The translations under genes were made by a program, and so were the position numbers. The notes beneath the pieces were generated by a model. The model saw only the letters and a program-made list of their open reading frames with translations. It made no database searches and was not told where the DNA came from. From Lysobacterales bacterium 63-13 (lineage in GTDB: Bacteria > Pseudomonadota > Gammaproteobacteria > Xanthomonadales > Rhodanobacteraceae): 64,000 nt of DNA. The stretch's first letter is position 1. Each line of letters opens with the position of its first letter. The DNA lies in NCBI GenBank assembly GCA_001899855.1, contig MKWR01000014.1, forward strand, positions 108,723 to 172,722, written 5' to 3'. Shown here one piece after another: positions 10,946 through 20,886 of this stretch.

Positions 10946-13024
10946 ATGACCAAACCAGACAATGTGATCAAGCTGCTGCTGATCGAGGACTCGGCCGACG
11001 AGGCCGAGCAGATCATCAGCATGTTGCGCAACGGTGGCATAGCCGTGCGGCCATCGCGCGCGGGCAACGAAGCCGAGCTGGAAGACCTGATCGAACGCCA
11101 GACGCCGGACCTGATCCTGGCCAACCTGATTTGCCGCGACCTGCCGCTGCGGCAAGCCGCCGAGGCGGTCAATCGCAGCGGCAAGGATATTGCCCTGGTC
11201 GTCTACGGCAGCAATGTCAGCGACAACGGGGTTGCCGAGGCATTCCGCGACGGTGCCCGCGCCCTCGCCCTGCAGAACCGGCCTGATCACCTGCAGATGA
11301 TCATCCGCCGCGAATTCGAGGCGCTGATCATGCGCCGCAGCGTGCGTCGCCTGGAAAACGCCTTGCGCGAGTCCGAGCGGCGCTGCAGCGACCTGCTTGA
11401 TTCCTCGCGCGACCCGATCGCCTATGTCCACGAAGGCATGCACGTGCGCGCCAACCGCGCCTACCTGGAAACGTTCGGCTACGAGGAATTCGAGGATATC
11501 GAAAGCATGTCGATCCTCGACATGGTCGCCGCTGACGATGCCGATGACTTCAAGGCCCTGCTCAAGCGCCTGTCCAAGGGCGAACCGCCGCCGCAGAAAC
11601 TCAACCTGAAGGCGCAGCGCGCGGACGGCAGCACCTTTGATGCGGTGATGGAATTCGCCGAAGCCATGTACGAAGGCGAACCCTGCCAGCAGATTGTCTT
11701 CCGCCAGCAGGTTGTCGATCACGGCACGAGCGAGGAACTCGAGGATCTGCGGCGCAAGGACCTGGTCACCGAACTGTTCAATCGCCAGTACCTCACCAAC
11801 GAAATCGATCGCACGGTGGCCGCGGCAAATGCCGGGAAATCCGATCAGGCGCTGATCCTGATGGAACTCGACAACTACAAGAACGTGCTCGAAGGCATTG
11901 GCCTCGGCAGCACCGACCTGCTGCTTGGCGACATGGCCAACCTGCTGCGCCGGCACCTCAACGAATCCGACATCCCCGGGCGCATGGCCGAATACACGTT
12001 CGGCGTCATCGTCCATGACCGCAATCCCGAGGCCCTCGGCCAGCTCACCGAGACGCTGCGCAAGACATTCGAGGAGCGCATCTTCGAGATCGGCAAGAAC
12101 TCGATCAACCTGACCGTCAGCGTCGCGGCCAGCCTTATTGGCGAAAAGACCGCCAACGGCAATGCCCTGCTCAACCAGACTTCGGCGACCTTGCGCGCCT
12201 TGCAGGCCGAAGGCGGCAACCTTGCCCGTGTCTTCGATCCGGCGGCCAAGGACAAGGCCGATGCGGAAAAGAACCGGCACTGGCTGAAACTGATCAAGGA
12301 AGGCCTCACCAACGACGGCTACGTGCTCTATTTCCAGCCGATCATCAGCCTGCAGGGCGCGGAAGGCGACTACTACGAAATCCTCCTGCGCATGAAGGGA
12401 CCGCGTGGCGAGATCCTGCCCGGATTCTTCATGCCGATCGCCGAACAGCATGGCCTGCTGCCGCAACTCGACCGCTGGGTCATCGGCACGGCGATCAAGG
12501 CGCTGGCCGAACGCGAACAGGGTGGCCGCAAGACCACCTTCTTCATCAAGCTCGCGCCGCAGTCGCTGGATGACCAGACCTTGCTGCCCTGGATCGCCCT
12601 GCAACTGAAGAACGCGCGCCAGCGTGGCGACGCGCTGGTGTTCGAAATGCCGGAAAGCAAGGTCGTGACCAGCCTCAAGCCGGCACGCGCCTTTGTCCGC
12701 GGCCTCGAACAACTGCATTGCGGATTCGCCCTCGAACAATTCGGCTCGGGGCTCAATTCCTTCCAGTTGCTCAAGCACATTCCCGCGCACTACCTCAAGG
12801 TCGACCGCAGCTACATGGCGGAACTGCCGAAGAACAAGGAAAACCAGGAGCGCATCAAGGCCATGTGCGAGCAGGCGCACAATGCCGGCAAGCTGACCAT
12901 CGCCGAGTTCGTCGAAGATGCGGCGAGCATGTCGATCCTGTTCTCGTGCGGCATCAATTTCGTGCAGGGAAACTTCCTGCAGGAACCGGAACAGGTCATG
13001 TCCTACGACTTTGGCGGCGGCTGA
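10946..13024 (+). CDS. fimX: FimX-like type IV pilus regulator (REC-PAS-degenerate GGDEF-degenerate EAL)
   Basis: 692 codons. Order: receiver-like domain (residues about 8-125, KLLLIEDSADEAEQ, lacking a clear phospho-Asp context), PAS (about 150-265, SRDPIAYVHEG), GGDEF domain with the signature degraded to AEYTF (near 350), and an EAL domain whose catalytic EAL is EILLRM (near 477). FimX proteins bind c-di-GMP through the degenerate EAL domain and control type IV pilus assembly with PilZ/PilB. Divergence of both active sites argues for an effector rather than an enzyme. A strong terminator follows. The Pil partner pilH is 27 kb away in this window. Confidence 0.9.
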   Translation: MTKPDNVIKLLLIEDSADEAEQIISMLRNGGIAVRPSRAGNEAELEDLIERQTPDLILANLICRDLPLRQAAEAVNRSGKDIALVVYGSNVSDNGVAEAFRDGARALALQNRPDHLQMIIRREFEALIMRRSVRRLENALRESERRCSDLLDSSRDPIAYVHEGMHVRANRAYLETFGYEEFEDIESMSILDMVAADDADDFKALLKRLSKGEPPPQKLNLKAQRADGSTFDAVMEFAEAMYEGEPCQQIVFRQQVVDHGTSEELEDLRRKDLVTELFNRQYLTNEIDRTVAAANAGKSDQALILMELDNYKNVLEGIGLGSTDLLLGDMANLLRRHLNESDIPGRMAEYTFGVIVHDRNPEALGQLTETLRKTFEERIFEIGKNSINLTVSVAASLIGEKTANGNALLNQTSATLRALQAEGGNLARVFDPAAKDKADAEKNRHWLKLIKEGLTNDGYVLYFQPIISLQGAEGDYYEILLRMKGPRGEILPGFFMPIAEQHGLLPQLDRWVIGTAIKALAEREQGGRKTTFFIKLAPQSLDDQTLLPWIALQLKNARQRGDALVFEMPESKVVTSLKPARAFVRGLEQLHCGFALEQFGSGLNSFQLLKHIPAHYLKVDRSYMAELPKNKENQERIKAMCEQAHNAGKLTIAEFVEDAASMSILFSCGINFVQGNFLQEPEQVMSYDFGGG

Positions 13025-13052
13025 TCCCGCGTCGCGCGAGTCCCCGCAAGAC

Positions 13053-13083
13053 GAGGCCCCGCAATGCGGGGCCTCTTGTTTTC
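13053..13083. terminator. rho-independent terminator between fimX and htpX
   Basis: GAGGCCCCGC and GCGGGGCCTC form a 10-bp stem with an AAT loop (13053-13075), followed by TTGTTTTC. It lies between the convergent fimX and htpX genes and serves fimX best. Confidence 0.8.
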
Positions 13084-13085
13084 AG

Positions 13086-13964
13086 CTATTGACCGGCACG
13101 CAAGGCGGCGATGCGTTCCTCGATCGGCGGATGGCTCGAGAACAGCTTGCGCATGTTGCCACCGGTGATGCCGAAAGCCTGGATTGCCTTGGGCAGATTG
13201 TTTTCGCCATGTCCCTGGGCCAGGCGCCCGAGCGCCGCGATCATCTTTTCCTTGCCGGAAAGTCGGGCACTGCCGGCGTCGGCGCGGAATTCACGCCAGC
13301 GCGAGAAGGCCATGACAATGATCGAGGCAAGCATGCCGAGGACGAGCTGCAGCACGATGACGATGGCGAAATAGGCAAGCCCGTTGCCGCCGCCCTCGCG
13401 ATTGCCGCTGATGGCGCGATCGACCACCGTGCCGATGACGCGGGCAAGGAAGATCACGAAGGTGTTCAACACGCCTTGCAGCAAGGTCATGGTGACCATG
13501 TCGCCGTTGGCGACGTGGCTGACCTCATGGGCGAGCACAGCTTCGATCTCGTCTCGGCCCATCTGCTGCAGCAAACCGGTGCTGACCGCGACCAGGGCGT
13601 TGTTGCGCGTCGCGCCGGTGGCAAAGGCATTCATTTCGGGAGCATCGTAGATGGCCACTTCGGGCATGCCGATGCCGGCGCCTTCGGCCTGGCGACGCAC
13701 GGTCGAGAGCAGCCAGGATTCAGTCGGGTTCGACGGGTTGTCGATGACCCGCGCCCCGGTCTGCCACTTGGCGACCCACTTCGACATGGCCAGTGAAATG
13801 AACGAGCCGCCGAAACCGATCACCGCGGAAAGGACGAGGATGCCTTTGAAGTTGATGCCGGTCTTGCTGTAGGCGTAGGTATCTATGCCAAAGAGCTTGA
13901 CGACGATCGTCAGCAGGACCATGACGGCCAGGTTGGTGGCGACAAAAAGCAGGATACGACGCAT
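13086..13964 (-). CDS. htpX: membrane zinc metalloprotease HtpX
   Basis: 292 codons, standard length. Two N-terminal membrane segments (residues about 5-25 and 40-60) are followed by the M48 zinc motif HEVSH near residue 143, two more hydrophobic segments, and the third ligand in [12 protein letters not shown]. The C-terminal [18 protein letters not shown] is typical. HtpX works with FtsH in quality control of inner-membrane proteins and is often envelope- or heat-stress induced. It is divergent from gluQ and converges on fimX. Confidence 0.97.
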   Translation of the reverse strand: MRRILLFVATNLAVMVLLTIVVKLFGIDTYAYSKTGINFKGILVLSAVIGFGGSFISLAMSKWVAKWQTGARVIDNPSNPTESWLLSTVRRQAEGAGIGMPEVAIYDAPEMNAFATGATRNNALVAVSTGLLQQMGRDEIEAVLAHEVSHVANGDMVTMTLLQGVLNTFVIFLARVIGTVVDRAISGNREGGGNGLAYFAIVIVLQLVLGMLASIIVMAFSRWREFRADAGSARLSGKEKMIAALGRLAQGHGENNLPKAIQAFGITGGNMRKLFSSHPPIEERIAALRAGQ

Positions 13965-14088
13965 GGCGGACTCTCTATGGGGTGCGGAGGAATGACACTT
14001 GGCTGCCTCGAAGTTTGGGTAAACTTCCTGTCAATTCAAGCATCTTGCCCTACTTGTCGACCGTCGCCCATGCCCACGGTTCCCTTCC

Positions 14089-15024
14089 ATGCGAAAGCCT
14101 GAGGCATTGCCGGCCGAATTGCTGGCATTGCCGGCCGAATTGCTGGCATTGCCGGCCGGACCGCGCGGACGCTTCGCGCCGTCACCGACCGGAAACCTGC
14201 ATTTCGGTTCGCTGGTGGCGGCGCTCGGCAGCTGGCTGCACGCCCGTTCCGGCCAGGGCCGCTGGATCGTGCGCATGGAAGACATAGACAGCACGCGCAG
14301 CGTGCCGGGCGCGGGCGAGAACATCCTGGCGACGCTTGCGGCATTCGGCCTTGAATCCGACGAACCGGTCGCCTGGCAGAGCCAGCGCCTCGATCTCTAT
14401 GAGGCGGCTTTCGCACGCTTGCAGGCCCTCGGCGCGGTCTATCCCTGCCATTGCAGTCGCAGTGACCTGGCGGCATGCAATGGTATCCATCCGCACGCGT
14501 GCCTCCGGAGCGCGGATTCCTCGGCGCCGGCCTGGCGCGTGCGCGTGGCTGATCGGGAAATCTCCTTCACGGATCGGATCTGCGCAAGGTTCAACCAACG
14601 CCTTGATCGCGAGGTGGGCGATTTTGTCGTGCGCCGGGCGGACGGCTTGTTCACCTATCAACTCGTCGTGGTTGTCGATGATGCCGCACAAGGCATCAGC
14701 GAAGTCGTGCGCGGGGCCGACCTGCTCGACTCGACGCCACGCCAGATCCACCTGCAGGAACTCCTCGGCCTGCCCACGCCTGGCTACCTGCATCTGCCCC
14801 TGGTGCTCGATCCCAGCGGTCGCAAACTCAGCAAGCAGGAGCAGGCGCGACCGGTCGATGCCGGCGATCCGCTGCCCGCCCTGCATGCGGCGCTGGCCTT
14901 CCTCGGCCAGCGCGCGCCAGCCAGCAAACGCGTCGACGCGTTGCTGCGCGAAGCCGTCCATGCGTTCGATATCGATGCCATTCCGGCGCGACCGCTGGCA
15001 CATGCCGCAATGCGGAAGGACTAA
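14089..15024 (+). CDS. gluQ: glutamyl-Q tRNA(Asp) synthetase
   Basis: 311 codons. The GluRS-like catalytic domain without an anticodon-binding domain glutamylates queuosine in tRNA-Asp. RGRFAPSPTGNLHFGSL (HIGH equivalent), the zinc-binding CHC and later Cys in HPHAC, and KLSKQ (KMSKS equivalent) are visible. The N-terminus is unusual: a 21-bp direct repeat (14105-14155, GCATTGCCGGCCGAATTGCT plus G) encodes LPAELLA twice and part of a third time before the conserved start of the fold. No alternative start avoids the repeat and keeps the fold, so the ATG at 14089 is kept. Confidence 0.92.
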   Translation: MRKPEALPAELLALPAELLALPAGPRGRFAPSPTGNLHFGSLVAALGSWLHARSGQGRWIVRMEDIDSTRSVPGAGENILATLAAFGLESDEPVAWQSQRLDLYEAAFARLQALGAVYPCHCSRSDLAACNGIHPHACLRSADSSAPAWRVRVADREISFTDRICARFNQRLDREVGDFVVRRADGLFTYQLVVVVDDAAQGISEVVRGADLLDSTPRQIHLQELLGLPTPGYLHLPLVLDPSGRKLSKQEQARPVDAGDPLPALHAALAFLGQRAPASKRVDALLREAVHAFDIDAIPARPLAHAAMRKD

Positions 15025-15092
15025 TCCTCCTTGCGCAGGCACAATCGAAACAAGGCAAGATTCGCACCCGATCACAGACCAAGGAGAACAGC

Positions 15093-15833
15093 ATGGCGGC
15101 TCGCGTAGCACTCGTCACCGGCGGCATCGGCGGCATCGGCACGGCAATCTGCAGGCATCTGGCGACAGCGGGCCACCGTGTCGCCACCAATTATCGCGAC
15201 GAGGCAAAGGCCCGGGCGTGGCAGGCAGCGCAGAAGGCCGATGGTTTCGACTTTGCCCTTGCCCCCGGCGACGTGTCGAATGTCGAGAGTGCCGAGGCCA
15301 TGGTGCGCGAGATCGAACGCCAGCTGGGGCCGATCGAGATCCTCATCAACAACGCCGGCATCACGCGCGACACGACCTTCCACAAGATGTCCGCCCTGCA
15401 GTGGCAGGAAGTGATCAACACCAATCTGAACTCGTGCTTCAACGTGACCCGCCCGGTCATCGACGGCATGCGTGCGCAGAAGTGGGGGCGGATAATCCAG
15501 ATCAGCTCGATCAATGGCCAGAAGGGCCAGTACGGACAGGCAAACTACGCCGCATCCAAGGCCGGCATGCACGGCTTCTCGATTTCCCTGGCCCAGGAGA
15601 ACGCCAAGTTCGGCATTACCGTGAACACGGTTTCGCCGGGCTACGTGCTGACAGAAATGGTCAAGGCCGTACCCGAGGATGTGCGTGCCAAGATCGCCGC
15701 ACAGATCCCGATCGGCCGCCTCGGCGAGCCCGAGGAAATCGCCTACGCGGTCGGCTTCCTCGCCGATGAGCGTGCCTCGTGGATCACCGGTGCCAACCTG
15801 TCCATCAACGGCGGCCACTACATGGGCTGGTAG
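15093..15833 (+). CDS. phaB: acetoacetyl-CoA reductase-type SDR (PhaB 1)
   Basis: 246 codons. NADPH-dependent short-chain dehydrogenase reducing acetoacetyl-CoA to 3-hydroxybutyryl-CoA for polyhydroxybutyrate. Cofactor motif TGGIGGIGTAICRHL, NNAGITRD, catalytic Ser in ISSINGQKGQ, and YAASKAG (Tyr/Lys) are intact; the C-terminus ITGANLSINGGHYMGW is PhaB-like. AAGGAGAACAGC precedes the ATG. It is followed by phaR and a second phaB; phaA and phaC are not in the window. A related beta-ketoacyl reductase role cannot be excluded. Confidence 0.88.
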   Translation: MAARVALVTGGIGGIGTAICRHLATAGHRVATNYRDEAKARAWQAAQKADGFDFALAPGDVSNVESAEAMVREIERQLGPIEILINNAGITRDTTFHKMSALQWQEVINTNLNSCFNVTRPVIDGMRAQKWGRIIQISSINGQKGQYGQANYAASKAGMHGFSISLAQENAKFGITVNTVSPGYVLTEMVKAVPEDVRAKIAAQIPIGRLGEPEEIAYAVGFLADERASWITGANLSINGGHYMGW

Positions 15834-15840
15834 GCGTCGT

Positions 15841-15872
15841 CGACGAGAGGAGTGCGAGCCCTCCTCTCGTCG
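15841..15872 (+). terminator. stable hairpin downstream of phaB
   Basis: CGACGAGAGGAG (15841-15852) and CTCCTCTCGTCG (15861-15872) form a perfect 12-bp stem with an 8-nt loop, 8 bp after the stop codon. There is no T-run, so it may stabilise the mRNA end or attenuate rather than terminate. Confidence 0.4.
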
Positions 15873-16023
15873 TGCTGCAACATGGAGTGGCAAGCCTCGC
15901 GTACCCGCTGCAGTGCCCGCCATGCCTGCCATGCGGGATGGGCCCGCCAATCGGCGATTGCGGTTTTCGATGCTGCGCAGCATGAAACTGGTGCAGCGCC
16001 GCACGATCTGTTAGCGTTGCGCC

Positions 16024-16521
16024 ATGGCCGAATTCCGCATCATCAAGAAGTATCCGAACCGTCGCCTCTACGACACCGAGATCTCAAGTTACATCACGCT
16101 TGAAGAAGTCCGGCAGCTCGTCGTCGATGGCGAGAAGTTCGAGGTTCGCGACGCCAAATCCGGTGACGACCTGACCCGCTCGGTGCTGCTGCAGATCATC
16201 TCGGAACACGAGGATCGCGGCCAGCCGATGTTCACCACCGAGCTGCTCTCGCAGGTGATCCGTTTCTACGGCGATTCGCTGCAGGGCTTCATGGGCAGCT
16301 ACCTCGAAAAGAGCCTGCAGGTGTTCCTCGACCAGCAGCAGCAGTTCCGCAGCCAGTTGAACAACATCATGGGTCGCACGCCGTGGTCGATGCTCAACGA
16401 GATGACCGAGCGCAACATGGACATGTGGAAGTCCATGCAGCAGGGATTCCTCACTGATGCCGTCAACAAGGCGCGCCAGGGCGCGGATCCCGCCAAGGCA
16501 AAGAAAGACAGCAAGACCTGA
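16024..16521 (+). CDS. phaR: polyhydroxyalkanoate synthesis repressor PhaR
   Basis: 165 codons. The N-terminal PHB/PHA accumulation DNA-binding domain (FRIIKKYPNRRLYDTEISSY, then ITLEEVRQLV) is followed by the PHB-binding region with PMFTTELLSQVIRFYGDS and a basic tail. PhaR represses phasin and PHB genes and is released by nascent polymer. It lies between two PhaB-type reductases in the same orientation, which links all three to PHB metabolism. Confidence 0.95.
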   Translation: MAEFRIIKKYPNRRLYDTEISSYITLEEVRQLVVDGEKFEVRDAKSGDDLTRSVLLQIISEHEDRGQPMFTTELLSQVIRFYGDSLQGFMGSYLEKSLQVFLDQQQQFRSQLNNIMGRTPWSMLNEMTERNMDMWKSMQQGFLTDAVNKARQGADPAKAKKDSKT

Positions 16522-16639
16522 GTCCGCAGCAGCCATCCCGCAGCAGGCAATCTCCCCGACTGATCAAGCCAACTGCCAGCAGACCTGACGGTGTGGCTGC
16601 CTGCGCCTGCTTACCCTCGATCCCCACGGAGTCCGTCGC

Positions 16640-17386
16640 ATGAGTCAACTTGTCGCCCTCGTCAGCGGAGGCATTGGCGGCCTCGGCACTGAAATCTGCC
16701 GTCACCTCGCCCGTTCCGGCCATCGCGTCATTGCCGCCGATCTCGGCGCGCGCAGCGAGCGCATTGCCGCCTTCCGCGCCGAAGTCGAGGAATTCCGCAA
16801 CGACATCTTCTTCGAGGCACTCGATGTCGCCGATCATGCCGGCTGCGCCGCCTCGCTCGCCGACATCGTCGCGCGCCATGGCCCGATCTCGGTGCTGGTC
16901 AACGCCGCCGGCATCACTCGTGACACCAGCCTGCGCAGGATGTCCGAGCAGCAATGGTCGGACGTCATCACGGTGAATCTCGATGGCGTGTTCAACACTT
17001 GTCGCGCGCTGATCGACGGCATGACCGAGCGCGGCTTCGGCCGCATCGTCAACATTTCCTCGGTCAACGGCCAGACCGGGCAGTTCGGCCAGACCAACTA
17101 TTCGGCGGCCAAGGCCGGCATGCACGGATTCACCATGGCCCTGGCGCGCGAAGTGGCGAAGAAGGGCGTCACCGTCAACAGTGTCTCCCCGGGTTACTGC
17201 GAAACCGCCCTGGTGATGGCCGTGGCGGAGCCGGTACGCGAACAGATCATCGCCAATATCCCGGTCGGCCGTCTCGGCAAACCCTGCGAAATCGCCCGTG
17301 TCGTCGATTTCCTCTGCGCCGAGGATTCAGCCTTCATCACCGGCGCGAACATCCCGGTGAACGGCGGCTATTTCATGGATTTCTGA
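16640..17386 (+). CDS. phaB: acetoacetyl-CoA reductase-type SDR (PhaB 2)
   Basis: 248 codons, a diverged paralogue of the first PhaB 1.5 kb upstream. SGGIGGLGTEICRHLARSG, NAAGITRDTS, ISSVNGQTGQFGQ, YSAAKAGMHGF and the C-terminal ITGANIPVNGGYFMDF match position for position. The shared layout and tandem arrangement around phaR suggest duplication followed by specialisation; which copy serves PHB synthesis cannot be told from sequence. Confidence 0.87.
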   Translation: MSQLVALVSGGIGGLGTEICRHLARSGHRVIAADLGARSERIAAFRAEVEEFRNDIFFEALDVADHAGCAASLADIVARHGPISVLVNAAGITRDTSLRRMSEQQWSDVITVNLDGVFNTCRALIDGMTERGFGRIVNISSVNGQTGQFGQTNYSAAKAGMHGFTMALAREVAKKGVTVNSVSPGYCETALVMAVAEPVREQIIANIPVGRLGKPCEIARVVDFLCAEDSAFITGANIPVNGGYFMDF

Positions 17387-17401
17387 GCCGCCCTGGGCGC
17401 G

Positions 17402-17962
17402 CTACCAGATGAGGTCCGCCGGGATGTCATCTTCGGCCGGAGCATCCGGGTCGCACAGCAGCACCAGCGCCTCGGCACTGATCGCGCGCGCTTGCTCGGC
17501 AACTTCGCGGGTGACCAGCAGATAGCGACCGCGGTATTGCACGACGCCCAATTGTCCGGCATTTACCTCGACAAGCTGGTCGGCGGTGCAATAGACGCGA
17601 CGGATCTTCTCGCCGTGCGGGAAATGCCGGGGGATCTCGGCGTCCGCCTTGTTCAGCGCCTTGTCGGCGAGCAGCGCAGCGAGCTTCTGCTTGCGCTCGG
17701 CTTTTTCCCTGGCCCGCTGCTCGGCCTGCTGCTTTTCCAGATCGCGCTCCGCCCGCTCGGCGCGATCACGCAAACCGTAGGCACGTGCCAGATCGATCTC
17801 CTCCTGGCTGCACGCCGCCTTGGGACTTGCCGGTCTTGCCGTGCGCGCATCGGCGCGCGGCTTGTTCGGCGGACGTTGTGGACGGGCAACAGGCTGCGCC
17901 TGTGCCTTGAGCTTCTGCACAAGGCCACTCTTCAGCAACTGGTCGCGCAGCGAATCAGCCAT
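17402..17962 (-). CDS. DUF2058 nucleoid/polynucleotide-associated protein (YaiL family)
   Basis: 186 codons. It starts MADSLRDQLLKSGLVQKLK, followed by a basic Pro/Arg-rich linker, a long charged helix (ERAERDLEKQQAEQRAREKA) and the C-terminal domain with PHGEKIRRVYCTADQLVEVNAG. This is the DUF2058 layout. The biochemical role is unknown. It converges on the second phaB and precedes slyX in the opposite direction of phaR. Confidence 0.85.
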   Translation of the reverse strand: MADSLRDQLLKSGLVQKLKAQAQPVARPQRPPNKPRADARTARPASPKAACSQEEIDLARAYGLRDRAERAERDLEKQQAEQRAREKAERKQKLAALLADKALNKADAEIPRHFPHGEKIRRVYCTADQLVEVNAGQLGVVQYRGRYLLVTREVAEQARAISAEALVLLCDPDAPAEDDIPADLIW

Positions 17963-17987
17963 GGTCGGAATACGCGATGTTCATGGG

Positions 17988-18200
17988 TCAGTAGTGCGGC
18001 GGCGGCGGTTCGTTACCGACGTCATTGCCGAGCGTGGAGCGCAGGCCGACCAGGTCGGAGCGCAGGCGGTCGAGCTCGAGGCGCAGGGCGAGCATGGTCT
18101 GGTCGTGCATGGCCACCGCGGCATTCAGCGCGGCCACGCCGTCATCGATGAACGCCAGGCGCACCTCGAGTTCAGTCAGGCGTTCTTCCAGTGAACTCAT
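17988..18200 (-). CDS. slyX: SlyX family protein
   Basis: 70 codons: an N-terminal coiled coil ([20 protein letters not shown]) and the typical proline-rich C-terminus EPPPPHY. The family is widespread and its function is unresolved. The start overlaps the gmd stop by 4 bp, so it is probably translated from the gmd transcript. Confidence 0.9.
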   Translation of the reverse strand: MSSLEERLTELEVRLAFIDDGVAALNAAVAMHDQTMLALRLELDRLRSDLVGLRSTLGNDVGNEPPPPHY

Positions 18201-19330
18201 GTGCGCGGCAGATCTTCGATCAAATGGCGCCCATGACGCGCGCCAAGGTTGCCGGATGCCTCATTCACGGCCAGGGCCAGATCGGCGCTTGCCATCTCGC
18301 GCACGAGCTCGGCAAAAGTGGTTTTCGGTGTCCAACCGAGCTTCGCCCGGGCGAATGCCGGATCGCCGAGCAGGGTTTCCACCTCGGCCGGCCGATAGTA
18401 TTTTGGGTGGATGCGCAGCAGGGTTTCGCCAACCCGGATCTTCGCGTTCGGCGTGCTCACGGCAGCAACGACGGCGACCTCCTCGGCACCCTGCCCGCTG
18501 AACTCGACTTCGACGCCCATCTCGCGTGCGGCAAGCACGACAAACTCGCGCACCGAGTGCTGCAGGCCGGTGGCGATCACGTAATCGTGGGCCTCGTCTT
18601 GCTGCAGGATCAGCCACTGCGCCTCGACATAGTCGCGTGCATGGCCCCAGTCGCGGCGCGCATCGAGATTGCCGAGATAAAGACAATGCTGCAATCCGCA
18701 GATGACCCGCGCCAGCCCACGTGTGATCTTGCGCGTGACGAAGGTTTCACCGCGAATCGGTGACTCGTGGTTGAAGAGGATGCCGTTGCAGGCAAACATG
18801 CCATAGGCCTCGCGGTAGTTGACCGTGATCCAGTAGGCATAGAGCTTGGCGACGCCATAGGGCGAACGCGGATGGAACGGGGTCGTCTCGCGTTGCGGCG
18901 TTTCGCGGACCATTCCGTAAAGCTCGGAAGTCGAGGCCTGATAGATGCGGCAACGATCCTGCAACTTGAGGATGCGCATTGCCTCGAGCAGGCGCAGCGT
19001 GCCGAGACCGTCGGCATTGGCCGTGTACTCCGGCTCCTCGAACGACACCGCGACATGACTCTGTGCGGCGAGATTGTAGATTTCGTGCGGCTCGACTTCC
19101 TGGATCACGCGCATGAGACTGGTCGAGTCGGTGAGGTCACCGTAATGCAGGGTCAGGGCCGGGCCGGATTCGTCGAGTTCGCGGTACAGGTGATCGATGC
19201 GCTCGGTATTGAACGACGAGGCGCGGCGCTTCAGACCGTGCACGTCATAGCCCTTGGCGAGCAGCAATTCAGCGAGATAGGCACCGTCCTGTCCGGTGAT
19301 GCCGGTGACCAATGCGCGTTTCTTTTCCAT
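18197..19330 (-). CDS. gmd: GDP-mannose 4,6-dehydratase
   Basis: 377 codons. Extended SDR that converts GDP-mannose to GDP-4-keto-6-deoxymannose, the precursor of GDP-fucose, GDP-rhamnose or GDP-perosamine for surface polysaccharide. [19 protein letters not shown] (NAD site), STSELYGMV, and YGVAK with the catalytic Tyr/Lys are present. The ATG at 19330 is preferred to a TTG one codon upstream. ugd lies just upstream in the same orientation. Confidence 0.96.
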   Translation of the reverse strand: MEKKRALVTGITGQDGAYLAELLLAKGYDVHGLKRRASSFNTERIDHLYRELDESGPALTLHYGDLTDSTSLMRVIQEVEPHEIYNLAAQSHVAVSFEEPEYTANADGLGTLRLLEAMRILKLQDRCRIYQASTSELYGMVRETPQRETTPFHPRSPYGVAKLYAYWITVNYREAYGMFACNGILFNHESPIRGETFVTRKITRGLARVICGLQHCLYLGNLDARRDWGHARDYVEAQWLILQQDEAHDYVIATGLQHSVREFVVLAAREMGVEVEFSGQGAEEVAVVAAVSTPNAKIRVGETLLRIHPKYYRPAEVETLLGDPAFARAKLGWTPKTTFAELVREMASADLALAVNEASGNLGARHGRHLIEDLPRT

Positions 19331-19426
19331 CAATGGATGTTCGTCTGGAGAGGGAAGCCGATCGGGCCGATCGGAACAGGGAGGGTGATGGTAGCGAGCG
19401 TACGCTCCGCGGTACAGCCGGCAAGG

Positions 19427-20770
19427 CTATCGCGCGCGCCGGATGCTGCGTCCGCGGCCGATGCCGTAGTAAGCGAGGCCGGCTTTTTCGATACTGGCGG
19501 GATCAAAGATGTTGCGCCCATCAAAGATCACCTTTTCCCGCAATGCCTTGCCGATCCGGGCCAGGTCGGGACTGCGGAACGCCTTCCACTCGGTGACCAC
19601 GACCAGTGCATCGGCGCCTTCAAGCGCCGCATATTGCGAATCACAAAGCAGCAGTTCCTCGCGCTCGCCATAGATCCGGCGAACCTCGAGATGCGCCTCG
19701 GGATCATAGGCGCGCACGCGCGCACCCGATGCCCACAACTGCTCGAGCAAGGTGCGACTCGGTGCTTCGCGCATGTCATCGGTATTGGGTTTGAATGCGA
19801 GTCCCCACACGGCGATCGTGCGGCCCTCGAGGTCGCCATTGAAGTGCTGGCTGATGAGGTCGTGCAGCTTCTGCTTCTGCAGCGCATTGGTGGCTTCCAC
19901 GGCGCTCAGCACGCGCGGCTCGTAACCGTGGCTGCGCGAAATGTGCTCAAGCGCCTTGACGTCCTTGGGGAAACAGGAGCCGCCGTATCCGGCACCCGGA
20001 TAAATGAAGTGGTAGCCGATGCGCGGATCCGAGCCTATGCCAAGACGCACGTTTTCAATGTCTGCGCCGACGCGCTCGGCAATGTTGGCAATCTCGTTCA
20101 TGAAGCTGATCTTGGTCGCGAGCATGGCATTGGCGGCATACTTGGTCAGCTCCGCCGAGCGTACGTCCATCTGCACGATGCGATCGTGATTGCGGTTGAA
20201 CGGCGCATACAGGCTGCGCAGGGCGGCGATTGCCGAGGCGCTGTCACTGCCGATGATGATGCGATCCGGGCGCAGGCAATCCTGCACGGCATCGCCCTCC
20301 TTGAGGAATTCCGGATTGGAGACGACCTCGAAGGCAACGCTGCTGCCGCGTTCGGCCAGCGCTTGCGCAATCGTCGCCTTGACGATATCGGCCGTGCCTA
20401 CCGGCACCGTCGACTTGTTGACGATGACTGCCGGTGCCGACAGTGTGCCGCCAATCGTCCGCGCGACATCAAGCACATGCGAAAGATCGGCGCTGCCATC
20501 CTCTTCGGGAGGCGTGCCGACGGCAATGAAGATGATTTCGCCATGTGCAATCGCGCTGGCGGCATCGGTGGTGAAATGCAGGCGTCCGGCGGCATGGTTG
20601 TCGATCACCATTGGCGTCAGCCCGGGCTCGAAAATCGGGATTTCCCCACGCTCCAGGCGGGCGACCTTCAGTGCATCGACATCGACGCAAATCACATCAT
20701 TGCCGACTTCGGCCAGGCAGGTACCCGTGACCAGGCCGACATAGCCGGTTCCAAATATCGCTATGCGCAT
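19427..20770 (-). CDS. ugd: UDP-glucose 6-dehydrogenase
   Basis: 447 codons. NAD-dependent oxidation of UDP-glucose to UDP-glucuronate, a precursor for exopolysaccharide or LPS sugars. The Rossmann start [19 protein letters not shown], the catalytic Cys in [15 protein letters not shown] and the C-terminal UDP-binding domain ([16 protein letters not shown]) are complete. It lies 96 bp upstream of gmd in the same orientation and may share its transcript. Confidence 0.96.
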   Translation of the reverse strand: MRIAIFGTGYVGLVTGTCLAEVGNDVICVDVDALKVARLERGEIPIFEPGLTPMVIDNHAAGRLHFTTDAASAIAHGEIIFIAVGTPPEEDGSADLSHVLDVARTIGGTLSAPAVIVNKSTVPVGTADIVKATIAQALAERGSSVAFEVVSNPEFLKEGDAVQDCLRPDRIIIGSDSASAIAALRSLYAPFNRNHDRIVQMDVRSAELTKYAANAMLATKISFMNEIANIAERVGADIENVRLGIGSDPRIGYHFIYPGAGYGGSCFPKDVKALEHISRSHGYEPRVLSAVEATNALQKQKLHDLISQHFNGDLEGRTIAVWGLAFKPNTDDMREAPSRTLLEQLWASGARVRAYDPEAHLEVRRIYGEREELLLCDSQYAALEGADALVVVTEWKAFRSPDLARIGKALREKVIFDGRNIFDPASIEKAGLAYYGIGRGRSIRRAR

Positions 20771-20837
20771 TGCATCAACTCCCGCCTGCTGCCAGGAACC
20801 GGTTCACCGCCCATCTCCACCGGCTGCCGAAAACGAA

Positions 20838-20866
20838 GAAGGCGTGCCGGATTCCGGCACGCCTTC
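20838..20866 (-). terminator. terminator of the FKBP gene
   Basis: GAAGGCGTGCCGGA and TCCGGCACGCCTTC form a perfect 14-bp inverted repeat separated by one base. On the minus strand it is followed by TTCGTTTTC. It lies directly after the FKBP stop codon. Confidence 0.65.
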
Positions 20867-20886
20867 GCTATCACGCTGCGTGCTGC

